From Brachycybe producta (lineage: Eukaryota; Arthropoda; Diplopoda; Playtdesmida; Andrognathidae), in NCBI GenBank assembly GCA_036925085.1, contig JAUPFP010000001.1, forward strand, positions 811,001-875,000: 64,000 nucleotides of DNA. Direction: 5' to 3'. Position numbers and translations under genes: made by a program. Numbering within the stretch: the stretch's first letter is position 1; every line of letters begins with the position of its first letter. Under the pieces are notes generated by a model. That model saw only the letters and a program-made list of their open reading frames with translations. It was not told the origin of the DNA and did not search any database. Shown piece after piece: positions 21,301-31,300 of the stretch.

Positions 21301-22507
21301 AAATTAAATTAATCTGATTCATAAATATTATCAGCTGTACGAAAGACGAGAATAAAAAAAAAATAATAAAACACTTAATGTTTCGGAAAACTGAAAATAA
21401 TTTCAAAACTTAAGTGAGCCTTAAAAATAAAGTGAAATTGAGCAGAAAAAGCATCAGAGTTTTACATACGGCAACCATTGGCATAACATTGGTCGTGTCG
21501 TTCCGATCCCTGAAAAAAAAACAAAAAAAAAACCATCCAATTATAGTTAAATTAAGAATGCCGGTAGATCATTCATTTTGTGCATGTAGCGTTAGATGGC
21601 GCCACTAGCCATCCTCCTCCTCCTCCTCCCATAGAAATGTACTGCAGACACTTCTTCAACTCTTATGACTCACCTTCCTTCCTTCATTTTCTTTTCTGCA
21701 CGTGGCAACCTTTTGAATTGCGTCATCACTATTTACCTCTACACGTGCTCTCGCTCTCTCTTCACTTATATTGTGTTCTAAGTTTGTCCACGTGCTCTGA
21801 TAATTAAGGTTAAAACAACCCTAATTATCAGAGCACGTGGACAAACTTAAATCAACTAAAAGGCTGCATTGTAGTTAGGCCACCTATGGAGGTTGCAGGC
21901 GCCATCTATCTTGCATTTTGCACGAGTATTTTTCTATAAAAAAGGGCGGGGCTAACTTATGTATGTCCCGATTTCTAATGGTAATGGTCTTGGTCACGGG
22001 TTCAATCCACTGTCAAGTTTGAATTATCTTCAAAAATATATTTCAGTAGGTGGCATTAGACAAACAAATTATGAAGTTAAATAAACCAATAAAACCTCTG
22101 AATCTTTCAAAATTGACCAATCAAAATGACGCTATTTAACTGAGTTGGCAAAAAAATAATAAATATAAATAATGTTTACCAGGATTTCTTCGAAGAATTT
22201 CCATTCGGAACCCTCGAAACGATGACCGACGCATTCTTCGGAATCAACGATTCTTCGTCGCCATAAACTACGAAAAACAGAAAACAATTTTATTTAAATT
22301 AAGAAAAATTGACTAAAAAGATATAAAAAAATCTGCTATACCTTCTTTGGTCTGTGCATTTGTAATCTGCAAGTCGAAGTCGAAAACTTTTCCGATCTTC
22401 TTCTGTTGTAAAATGGACTTCTTTAAGTCGCCTACCGAGATGTGAAGTCCGTCGAAAGTGACCGTGTCGTAATCCAGGCTACTCTTGAACTTGTAATGAA
22501 CCGACAT
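9370..22507 (-). CDS. RBBP6: RBBP6-type E3 ubiquitin ligase / pre-mRNA 3' processing factor, 14 exons, complete
   Basis: Nuclear RING-type ubiquitin ligase linked to Rb/p53 and to mRNA 3'-end processing (Mpe1/Snama family). Exons in coding order: 22342-22507, 22180-22267, 21470-21509, 16755-16796, 16583-16671, 16352-16454, 16153-16271, 15194-15363, 15032-15122, 14687-14914, 14399-14603, 13675-13919, 12523-13041, 9370-12445. They sum to 5181 nt, giving 1726 aa with consistent phases; human is about 1792 aa. Domains: N-terminal DWNN ubiquitin-like fold (MSVHYKFKSSLDYDTVTFDG, residues 1-80), CCHC zinc knuckle CYRCGRAGHWIKNC (about 158-171), U-box/RING (CMICRDLLSDAVLIPCCGNS to CPTCH, about 248-290), a proline/histidine-rich exon 13 (529-702), then a huge last exon with an SR-rich start (SRSRSRSSRSRSHSYS), acidic and lysine-rich stretches. 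Intron 3 (4.7 kb) holds repeats only. The start codon opens the DWNN domain exactly as in relatives. Confidence 0.95.
13138..13320. repeat. Degenerate ATTCAACTTGAA array, RBBP6 intron 12
   Basis: Words such as AAATTCAACTTGAAC, AATTTGAACTTGAATTTG and AAATTCAACTTCAACTAG recur about ten times with a ragged spacing of 12-25 bp. No coding potential seen. Confidence 0.6.
13436..13660. repeat. Family A foldback element, RBBP6 intron 12
   Basis: Left end AGTGTTTTAGAAACTAGAAG. The internal arms are weak. Right end ATCAACATTCTAGTATCTAA, then AACATTTTCTAG. Diverged copy. Confidence 0.55.
15580..16050. repeat. Three family A half-copies in RBBP6 intron 7
   Basis: Three successive right halves end in CCTAGTTTCTAAAACACATT (about 15660), CCCTTCTAGTTTCTAAAACA (about 15835) and CTTCTAGTTTTTAAAAAACA (about 16018). 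The first two follow words like AAAATATCAACATGAAAATA. Together they make up most of the intron between 15363 and 16153. Confidence 0.6.
17240..17432 (+). repeat. Family C retroelement-like repeat, long copy
   Basis: Reads TGACAATGCATATATTTGCA, then TTGACAATGCATTTTCTATG, CTGCACTTGGAATCTTG, CCCTCTGCCATAGGCC and TTATGGCTGCTTGCAGAGTA. It is nearly identical, inverted, to 63755-63915. Confidence 0.75.
20341..20536. mobile_element. pogo-like MITE, TA target duplication
   Basis: The left end CAGTAAATCCTCGACTT is mirrored by AAGTCGAGGACTTACTACTG, with TA immediately outside both ends. No transposase ORF. The arms resemble those at 3887-4067 only in the CAGTAAA start. Confidence 0.7.
21579..21923. 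mobile_element. Inverted-repeat element with inner perfect hairpin, RBBP6 intron 2
   Basis: Outer arms GTGCATGTAGCGTTAGATGG (then CGCC) and GGCGCCATCTATCTTGCATT (then TTGCAC) enclose an inner hairpin at 21779-21849. Its arms run TAAGTTTGTCCACGTGCTCT and back, with a loop of about 12 nt. A family B fragment (GGGCGGGGC...CCGATTTCTAATGG) follows at 21940-21981. Confidence 0.65.
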
Positions 22508-22754
22508 TTATATTCCGGAAATATACGGATAAATAAAACAAATACGGCCTCGGAAACGATTTCCGCTTTCAGCCTATCGTCGTTTTCCGCATCGTGAAAA
22601 TTCAGCAAACAAAACGATCTTAAAATAAAATTACAAAATTGTTAAAATTGAATCATTTTAAATAAACTACACTTCCAAAAGTTTTATTTTACAGTTTTTA
22701 CAAACAATTTTTTGCTTCATGAATTCATGAACTTTCTAAGCTGGTTTTAAAATT

Positions 22755-22950
22755 TGAAGTGTTTTTTTAGAAACTAGAAGGGTATCTCCAATTAGTGAAT
22801 ATACCGTAGTTATTTTCATGTTTTAAATCTTTCAAAATAAGCTTTTTATATAACCTCACATAAAAAGCTCATTTTAAAAGATATCAAACATGAAAATACA
22901 CTTCAATGATTCAGCTGCCCTTCTAGTTTCTATAAACACATTCCCATTTT
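22755..22950. repeat. Family A foldback element upstream of RBBP6
   Basis: A nearly complete copy, 250 bp upstream of the RBBP6 start. Left end TTTAGAAACTAGAAGGGTAT, inner CTTTCAAAATAAGCTTTTTA and AAAAAGCTCATTTTAAAAGA, right end GCCCTTCTAGTTTCTATAAA. Confidence 0.8.
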
Positions 22951-22990
22951 CTCTTCATTTTGCACCTGAAAAGGCAGCCGAGACAACAAG

Positions 22991-23187
22991 CAATTAGAAA
23001 TCGGGACAAACAGAAGTTGGCTCCGCCCTTTTTATGACGACCGGCAACTTCTAATTGGTTGGTTATGTAGTCTGACGTCACATGCTCCGCCCTTTTCAAC
23101 GTCAAACTACACAACAAACCAACTAGAAGTTGCCGGTCGTCATAGAAAGGGCGGAGCTAACTTCTGTTTGTCCCCATTTCTAATTGC
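22991..23187. mobile_element. Family B GC-box palindromic MITE, copy 3
   Basis: Ends CAATTAGAAATCGGG and CCCATTTCTAATTG. The arms carry AGAAGTTGGCTCCGCCC and GGGCGGAGCTAACTTCT. The centre shares TCTGACGTCACATGCTCCGC with copy 1 (5494-5688). It lies in the putative RBBP6 5' flank. Confidence 0.75.
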
Positions 23188-23189
23188 CT

Positions 23190-25679
23190 GTGCCGAGACG
23201 CGTCTTGAGCGACGTCGTTTACACATTAAAACTATTTTCTACGATTTTGCTGCATTTTAACAGTAAACTTATTAGCACAATCACTTTTTAACCTTTTCGC
23301 GTTCACATTCGTGTAAATTTGTGAACGAAATAAACGTCGTACGTGCAATTATATAAGCATCTGCGGCACAAAGTTCGTGACGAAATATACACGAAACGAT
23401 ACACATTTATTAGTACTTTTTTCGAAGCATAAAATTAAACCTAACATGTCTACTTTAACATAAATCCGAATAGGATATACGCCATATTAGGTCAATCATA
23501 TCCTACGAGGTATTGTTACGTTAAGAGGGCCGTTTTAAAGACTTCATAATAATGACGTCATGTCACACTACATGTTACCAACACACAATAAAACGTATAA
23601 CTTTCGTATTTCCGCAAATAATTTAAACCACATTCGTATTAAACATATTTTTCTTACTAGAATTTTAGTTTTGACGTAATAAAACAATTTTTTCATTCAC
23701 AAACCATAATAATGTTACAAAAAAAAAATTGCGCAATGTTTCGTTATAAAAGATAGGTGGCGCTGCTGTAACAAAGACGAAATAAGTGGGCATCCAATAA
23801 AAATAGTGAAGCATTTGGCGTAGCCTGAAGCTCCATACAATAAGAAAAATAAAATCTAATATGGCGTCTTAACACCATAGAAATGATAAGAAAACACCAT
23901 ATTTGTACACCCTTTTGTTCACACATTCGAATTCAACTCTAGAGATAATGACGTAACCACATCGCAAATTTCATAAGAAAAAGATTCTTTTCCCGAGATT
24001 TTTAACTTACTTTGCATCTTATAGAATCATTTATAGAGATGAAAACAAATTCCCAATATATGACGAGTAAACCCTCAAAAAGAATGACTTTAAGGCCACA
24101 AGAACGCAACAAATACGATCAAAAATGGCTTCCCTATGAACAAACAAAAGAAACTCACGCTCACTTTCACTCACCAAAATCGTATATTTTTCGCACTTTA
24201 AAAACACTCTCAGTCGTATATCTCGTTTCTTAATTCCTTATTGAGTACTTGGCCATCCAATAGTACATAAATCACAAGAAAATTCCAACTTTTCTTTTAA
24301 AAATACGACGAAAACGCATAAAAATACGTCACCGAAAAATTCAATACTTCCTCATTGGGTCTCTCACTCTCCGGCGTCTCAGCTAACAGAATAAACTATG
24401 CAATCCGTAAAGTAGCGTATGACGTCACAATACTCTATAGATTACCATTAGAATTACGTCATACAAGTGTTTGTTAACGTAAACGCTTATGTCGGAATGC
24501 TTCAATAAGAAACAAGCTGGCTTGATATAAGAAGTGGCTAGCGAATGAGCCGGCTGAATGTTAAAATTAGTTTTATTATTATTAAAATTTGTTAACAAAC
24601 TAATTTAAAAAAAATAATTAGTACACAAATAAATAACATAACACATTATTATTTATGAAGTAAAGTTATATAGCTTTTATTAGATTATTACACAAAAATG
24701 GAAAAAAAAATACAGTTAGCGACTAACACGATCAACTGAAAAAGTCCCGTTTTAAGAATGTAGGCGTGTACCAATAAAATAGCCTCTAATTCAGGTACGT
24801 CTTCTTCAATTTACATTGAAATGAATATCAGACAAAAATAAAATAGGAGAAATTTTGAAGAGGCTATGTGTTTATTATTGTTTCAACTTTGAACTTTGAA
24901 AATAGCTATTTTGACGAAATGTTACGAAGAAAAAGTGATGGAACTTCATTAATTGAAGCAGAAGGGTACGAAATAACTATAATTTAACATAAAAAAGCGT
25001 TTTTAAAGCAATGTTGCGTAAGCAAAATCAAAACTGCACGCGGAAAATTAACAACTTTGCAACAACAAAAAAGGCGCCAAAAAAAAAGGTGGTCGCCAGT
25101 AGGCCGCCATCTTGAATTTCCCCTGGCTGCAACACGTGGGGGGGGGGAGGAGGTGAGGTGGTTAAGGCCCCTAGATATCTGGGCCCGGATTAGTGCCTAC
25201 CGTAACTTACAAGGCCTTGCGTAGACTTGGTTCTCTTTAATTTTAGAAAACATTTAGACGAAGGAAAACTTCGTTACATCCAGCATTAAAATGTCGATAT
25301 ATATAATATTATATTATTATTATTGATTCGGACTTGCTTCCGGAAAGATATATATTCAGGCCAGGCACCTTAGAAAATAGCATAACAAATTTTTCTTTTA
25401 ACAAGAAAAAAAACATTGCATTGATTGCACCCTTTCCATATTTTCTTTTCAAACGATTTCCACTGCGTGCGTAAAACAGTATTCTTACAAATTGCCTAGT
25501 CATTTTGTACATTGTAGTTCAGACAGGCAATGTGCTGAATGACTTGGTAATATTGAAACCCGTTAATTTTTATGTTTTAGCTTTTGGGAGATAAGTTGAG
25601 TAAAATGGGACGAACTGAATGAAAGTCCGTTCCAAAACATTCCTGCTACAACGTCACACGAATCCCGTCTTGTGCCAAC
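23190..25679. other. Intergenic region, RBBP6 to eIF4G-like ORF
   Basis: About 2.5 kb, AT-rich. It has several ATATGGCGTC / GACGCCATATTAGG-type words (about 23480 and 23860), an 11-nt G run near 25139 and a TA-rich stretch near 25300. No exon recognised. The promoter of the plus-strand ORF at 25680 should lie here. Confidence 0.5.
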
Positions 25680-26906
25680 ATGTTAGGCAACCACAAACTA
25701 GAAGAACTAGCTAACGACGAAGGCAAACTTGCCAAAGATCTGCAAGACGAAGAAGAACTGCGGAAAACGGTTTATAAGAACGAACAAATAAATGCCGTAC
25801 CTACTCTCGATCCAGTTTCGGTTTCAAATCGCGAAGGACAGAAATACTGGTACAATCGGTCTTTTCTGCTCCGATTGCAGTTGCAACCGATGTCGCAAAG
25901 AAAACCCGAAGGACTTCCCGATCTAAGCATCATCAAAGATGATGTCACGACTTCGAACACGAGAATATTCACTGGCATAACCGATAAAACTGATTTGACG
26001 GGTTGGTTTCAACTAAAACACGGAAAACCAATGAAAAGATTTTTAACTAGTGAACAGGAACGAAAGGCAGAAGTGAAATTTGACATTATGTCAATTTGTA
26101 ACCAATCGAAGATCGAGTCATGGGATGATCGTAATGGAGACTACGACCAGCTGCGAACCGAAGTGAAATTTGACATGACGTCAATTTGTAACCAATCGAA
26201 CATCGAGTCATCGGATGATCGTAATGGAAAATACAACCAGCTGGGAACCGAATTGGAACCGGTCAGCGGTCGAGTACTTCGGGAACTCTCGACGACGAAG
26301 TTACTGTCAGAAGAAGCTGCGTTTAGGCCACCGTCACCTATGGATCCCTTCCAAGACGATCTTCTCTTCAGCGGACTCATATGGATTGAACGGCATTATT
26401 TAAAAGCTCGATTCTTGGGTTGGTTCGGCGGTAACGAGCCGTGGGCACCGGCAGAACATAGGTTACCTTCGAGTGGAGACCAGTGGGACATTGCGATCAT
26501 TGGAGTCACGACGAAAGAGCTACGGAAACCGGTCGTCATCGTTCGAAATCCCGAAGATGGTTGTGTGCACGTGATCTACGATGCGACGACGGACACTTGC
26601 GATACCACGTCCACCGAGCAAAAAGATGTCGTGCAAGTTGCGGCACAACAGATGGCTGCCAAAGTCTTTCGATCAGAAACGAGGGGATCGGATCAGATAT
26701 TTCAACACCATCAGATCTTTAGAAAAAATATGAAGTATTATCCTTCGACTCATCTTCTGGACATTACGGAACAACTCGTTCTTGGCAACGGTGTTTCTCG
26801 TGGCGCCTCAGTGCCTGGCTTTTACTTAGAACTCATGTGGGTCACTCTCGTTCAAGGGGAGAAAGACTCGAAACTCGGAGAACGTCTCCCTCTTTCGAGA
26901 GATTAG
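25680..26906 (+). CDS. Single-exon protein with eIF4G-like eIF4E-binding segment; remainder unrecognised
   Basis: An intact 408-codon intronless ORF, 1.5 kb upstream of AP5Z1. Residues ~55-82 contain YNRSFLLRLQLQ then QRKPEGLPDLS. This matches the eIF4E-binding helix of eIF4G (Y-x-R-x-F-L-L) and its conserved QKPEGLP follow-on. The canonical YxxxxL(hydrophobic) spacing is present as YNRSFLL. The acidic stretch before it (LQDEEELRKTVYKNEQ) also resembles eIF4G. I see no MIF4G or MA3 domain after it. Residues ~130-192 are a tandem duplication of a 31-aa unit (EVKFDIMSICNQS / EVKFDMTSICNQS; 93 nt each). The C-terminal ~180 residues (GLIWIERHYLKARFLGWFGG onward) match nothing I know. Likely role by inference: an eIF4E-binding translation regulator, or a derived eIF4G retrocopy. 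It could instead be a fast-evolving or acquired gene. The intact frame suggests selection or recent origin. Confidence 0.6.
   Translation: MLGNHKLEELANDEGKLAKDLQDEEELRKTVYKNEQINAVPTLDPVSVSNREGQKYWYNRSFLLRLQLQPMSQRKPEGLPDLSIIKDDVTTSNTRIFTGITDKTDLTGWFQLKHGKPMKRFLTSEQERKAEVKFDIMSICNQSKIESWDDRNGDYDQLRTEVKFDMTSICNQSNIESSDDRNGKYNQLGTELEPVSGRVLRELSTTKLLSEEAAFRPPSPMDPFQDDLLFSGLIWIERHYLKARFLGWFGGNEPWAPAEHRLPSSGDQWDIAIIGVTTKELRKPVVIVRNPEDGCVHVIYDATTDTCDTTSTEQKDVVQVAAQQMAAKVFRSETRGSDQIFQHHQIFRKNMKYYPSTHLLDITEQLVLGNGVSRGASVPGFYLELMWVTLVQGEKDSKLGERLPLSRD
26070..26255 (+). repeat. 93-bp tandem duplication inside the eIF4G-like ORF
   Basis: Two in-frame 93-bp units, the second starting at about 26161. Both contain GAAGTGAAATTTGACAT and TCAATTTGTAACCAATCGAA, and differ by scattered substitutions. 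Confidence 0.85.
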
Positions 26907-26977
26907 TTTAGAAATTTAGATTATTTTCATCATTTGGTTGAATTACACATTAAAAGATTTACGTTTTGAAAAATAAT

Positions 26978-27250
26978 TAAAAAGTCTTCGAAACTAGGAG
27001 GGTAACCGAATTACTCATAGACGTTTTCTTCGCCTTAGTATAAATATCTTTCAAAATAAGCTTTTTACAGTAGTGTGAAAATTGCCAAATTTCATATTTT
27101 TAAAGCTAAAAGTCTAGAAGACAGGGTTTTTTCTGCATTTTTTTTTTTTGGTTAAAAAAATGGTTTATTTTGAAATATATAAATCGATATGGAAATCTCA
27201 TTGAGTGATTCATTTTAATATTGTAGTTTTTAAAATACTTTTCAATTTCA
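26978..27250. repeat. Family A foldback element, 3' of the eIF4G-like ORF
   Basis: Left end CTTCGAAACTAGGAGGGTAA, inner ATATCTTTCAAAATAAGCTT, right half GGTTTATTTTGAAATATATA and TTGTAGTTTTTAAAATACTT. Confidence 0.65.
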
Positions 27251-27839
27251 ACTTTTAATGTCTGTTTCTGAAACGCAGAACAGACTTTTAATCGTAAGTT
27301 GTATTCCATTGTTCCTATTTTATATATTTTTAATTTGAAAAATTGTCGCAAATAATTCCAAATCGAACCAAATTTGGGACTTGAGAAGAAAAAAAAAAGG
27401 CTCTGAAATTCAAAAAGTACAAATAAATACTTTTATTATTGTTGTTTCTTAAAATATTAAAAAATTTAGCAAAAAAATAAGAAGAACTGGGGAATTGTTG
27501 GAGGTTATGCTGATGAATATATTAAGTTTCATCTTTGTAACAAATAAACATTTTAAAAGTAATCAAACTGTCACGTTATTTTTGCATAAAAAGAAGAATA
27601 TTTAACAAAAATTAAAAATGTCAAAAAACTGGTCAGTTTTCATATATTTTGTATTTTTTATACGCAAAACATTCACTTTTTTATTCGTTATTTTTATATA
27701 TTTTACATTTGTACGCTTGTTTGTCAAATAAATATAATGTTCGTATTTAAACTAATAAGTCCACTTATTGAAGAATTATTATACGGGAACTTTTCAGATC
27801 AAAAAAATATTCCTCGAACTCTGTCCCGAGCAAAAGAAA

Positions 27840-28320
27840 CTTGAAAGTGTTTTAGAAAATTAGAAGGGTCGCTCAATCACTTGACAAGGAATTTCACGTT
27901 ATAGAAACTCACTCTGAATTTGCCTAACTATTGAATCGTTCATTGCACTCAAGAAATGAAGACAATCTTGTCTTGCAGACCTCACTGGGAATACATTGCA
28001 CCCAGCAATTCCGTTGTCGCTCTTACGGTTCACTTGCAATGAATTAAATTCGAAGTTGCGTTGTCACCAGCATCTTATATAAATCTCAATCATGTTGAAA
28101 TTTTTCAAAATAAACTTTGTAGAAAATTTATTCAAATAATATCATCTGCAAACTGTGACATGAAAAGCGTATCTTAAAAGTTATCAACATAAAATACATT
28201 TAAGTGATCGAGCTACTCTTCTAGTTTCTAAAACACTTTCAACAAACACTTTTTTTTTGCTCTCAAAAGGCAGAATAACCAGAGTTCAAGGTGCGTTTCT
28301 GCTTTAAAACCACCTTAAAT
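27840..28320. repeat. Family A, long form with inserted ~190-bp segment
   Basis: Outer ends AAGTGTTTTAGAAAATTAGA and CTTCTAGTTTCTAAAACACT. Positions ~27910-28080 add a segment (CACTCTGAATTTGCCTAAC ... GTCTTGCAGACCTCACTGGG ... TTGCAATGAATTAAATTC) that is also present, inverted, in the copy at 37105-37375. The right flank carries the outer module GGCAGAATAACCAGAGTTCA. It occupies the place where AP5Z1 exon 1 or its 5' UTR would be expected. Confidence 0.65.
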
Positions 28321-28391
28321 CTGTTCTCATTATATAAACCGCGCTCGAGAAAAAAATATTTTGCAATTTTTTATGCAATTTCTTGTTTCAG

Positions 28392-31300
28392 TCCCGAATT
28401 GGAGGAATTCTACGACCAACTGATGAAGACGACGAACTCTTTGGACTCTTTACGACGTCTCCACGTGTTGCTACATGGAAACGTCGACAGACAGTAAATA
28501 TCTGGATAGAAGTGATCGTGACGAACAGTTTGGGAGTTTGTTCTTTTGCCTCGATTTCAGATTGCCGGAGGAAGTCTCCATAGCATTACTGTCGACGTTA
28601 TGTGATAATTCCGTTGCCGGATCCGTACGCGAAGTCTGCAGCTTCCTTCTTCAGGAATCGCTTCCCAATGAGACGGTTAGAGTTCAGGACTTCGAAGGAG
28701 GCGAAGAATTCGGACTCGACACCTTACAACAGCTGATTATCCATCAGGAACAAGAAAGTTTCTAGTTTCTTAGTTGCTCGTTTAGTTGCCTCATGTTTTT
28801 AAGAAGAAATTGAAAGTTTGTAAGAATAATTAATACGATAGATGTATTTCATGTTATTATTGCATAGGATCCAAAGACGAGAGCTAATTACGAGAAGAAA
28901 CTTGCTTCTGCTCTTTTTAAGTACGTTCTCGAATGTTATTTCATGAAAATATTTCTTATGATTTCAAATGTTGTGTTTTTGTTACTCGTAGTTACGTAAC
29001 AAATGAGAAATCGTCGACTCTTTTGATTCGTAAAGCGATTCCAGCTTTAGTACAGTTTCTATCTTTCAGTCCTTCGTTTCACTTTTCCAAAGGTCCATTA
29101 TTTTTGACAAAAAACATAACACGAACATCAACGGATAAAAAAAAATCTTTTGATTTTTTTTTTCAGAAGAGAGAAATAGTTTAAGAAATCGTCTACGATT
29201 GTTTTTTACGTCGTCTTCGAGTGCTCATTATTCGAAACGGCAAACGGGGCAAGGAATTGGGTCTCGGTTCTCTACGATCCTCTCCTTACGTAAGATTCTC
29301 TCCTTACGTAAAAGTAGGGTCAAACTTTGGTTATTGCGACTTTGTACTCCAGTTTGTTAATAACTAGAAAAGATTGCAATAAGAAGTATTTTCTTTTATA
29401 ACAGTTTAACTTTAAAGATTAATTTTTGTCTTTTCATTTGAATTAGATGAAAAAAGCTTTACTAAAATGTTGACTTTAAACTTTTTACGGAAGTTTGTAA
29501 AGTTTACGTTTTTGACACAAAGTGAAACATATTAAATAGGAGTTAATAGACATTTGAGAATTGATATAAATCGTTTATTTTGTGGCAAATAGACAAAAAA
29601 AAACATTTTAAATTGCGATAAAATGTTTTATTTTGAAAGATATCATAGTGAAAATATTTTGAAATAATTTCGTTAGTCAAGTATAAACAACCAAAGTTAT
29701 TTTTTCATTTAAATTTCAATCATTTCTATGTTTTTTCATGGTGATCTTTTTTCTTTTAGCTGACAGCATCACGGATGATTTCCAGTTAAATGTACGAACA
29801 TTCTCGTCCTTACTACAGTTGTGGAGAATTTTATTTGACGACGATGAAGATTCGAGTGAATTCCTCAATGGAATCACAGACTATTGTCTTCGTATCATCG
29901 ATCAATCGGAAGAACTTTCATCGCTCAAGAATCAAGATTTACATCTTTTACGAGCAGTATGCAATAAAAAACTCTTCGTTATTCTGCATTTTAGAAGAGC
30001 AACCAACCAACACTGAGAATTTTCTTTTATTTCAGAGTCTCATAGAATCAATCAAGATTTTAGACCGTGTTTGTTACTTGAACGTGTCGCTCGTGATTCG
30101 CATCATTGCCGTAATCCGTCGCACCCACGATCTATCGACCGATCTCGTCGTAACGGCTCACACTTTACAGTTTATGCTTCATCATAGTAATAAGTCATAA
30201 AAGAAAGCTTCGTTAGCCTCAAACTTAAGTTTCATTCTTGTTTTCATGAAAAAAGGTCATCACATCGCTTACGATCCGATTACGGAATTGAATCAGTTCT
30301 TTAGTAAGAGTTTATGTTCCGAAATCGAGAACATTCAGTCTTGTTATGAAGTTGTCGTCTTTATCGAGTCAAATTTGGAAACTTTCAATTCGATGGTTCC
30401 TTCGCCGCTTCGCACATTTTTTCCAAATATTTTCAAGGTTTTAACGGCTTTCATTTTCTATTTTATGTTTTAAATCATTTAATTTTCTAAAATTGGTATT
30501 AGAGCTTTTAATATTTACTATGTTTCCATTTTTGAACGCATTTTTTTATATTTTGAGCTTCTCGCTTGGTCCCCGATAACATTTGGATCGGAGTTTATTG
30601 GCATCTTGTCTACTTTCTTAAGTAATGAAACATCCGTTGAGGTAAGTTTAAACACTATTTAAGAAGGAAATTTGTCACTTCAATTTGAACCCTTTGAGCA
30701 GGGCTCAAGATGAAGTTCAAGTGATAAGTTTTCCTACTAGATAGTTGCTTTCGTTGTTTAGGTGTTGCATTATATTTTGGACCTTCCGTGCGTTACGGCT
30801 GCTCTGATTACGTCATTACAAGAGTCCACTATACCGAGTGTTCTCGTCCAATCGCTCAATGAACCAAACTCAAAAGCAATGATCAATTTCATGCTTAGAA
30901 AAGAGAGCGGAAATGGCGAAACTTTGGACAGGTGACGAACTAAACTCAAACATGAATGAATTTAAACATAATTTTTTCAGACTTCAAAACCTGCATCAGT
31001 TACTTCAAGCATTTGCTTCACATCCAAGAGTCTTAGCAACATCTAGAATTGTTCTACCACTTCTGAGGTAGTTTTAAAACTTTCTCGTGGTTTTCGAAAC
31101 ACGTTTCTAAAATGAGCCGTTTTTTGTTAACAGTGAATTCTTCAGAGTGATAAAAATTGTCAGTGATTTCAATTTAGCACTTAAATTGGTTCCCGTTATA
31201 CTCGAAAGATCTAAGAAAATCTTCAACATTGATGAACTTAAACCACAAGTTCATAAGTTCGTAACTTTTTTTTTAAAAAAAAAAAATTCAACATAGCAAA

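Larger units (their letters stand above)
16797..21469. other. RBBP6 intron 3 (4.7 kb), repeats only
   Basis: The largest RBBP6 intron. I find a family C copy at 17240-17432, a pogo-like element at 20341-20536 and a (GA)n tract at 21013-21036. I see no exon of another gene on either strand. The few ORFs of 60-113 codons lack splice context or recognisable motifs. Confidence 0.6.

Noticed and set aside
28475..28765. 96-aa ORF starting with METSTDSKYLD, possible continuous AP5Z1 exon
   Set aside because: Its first part is intron. Splicing 28494-28560 (good GT and AG) joins the upstream LRRLHVLLHGNVDRQ frame to LPEEVSIALLS in phase.
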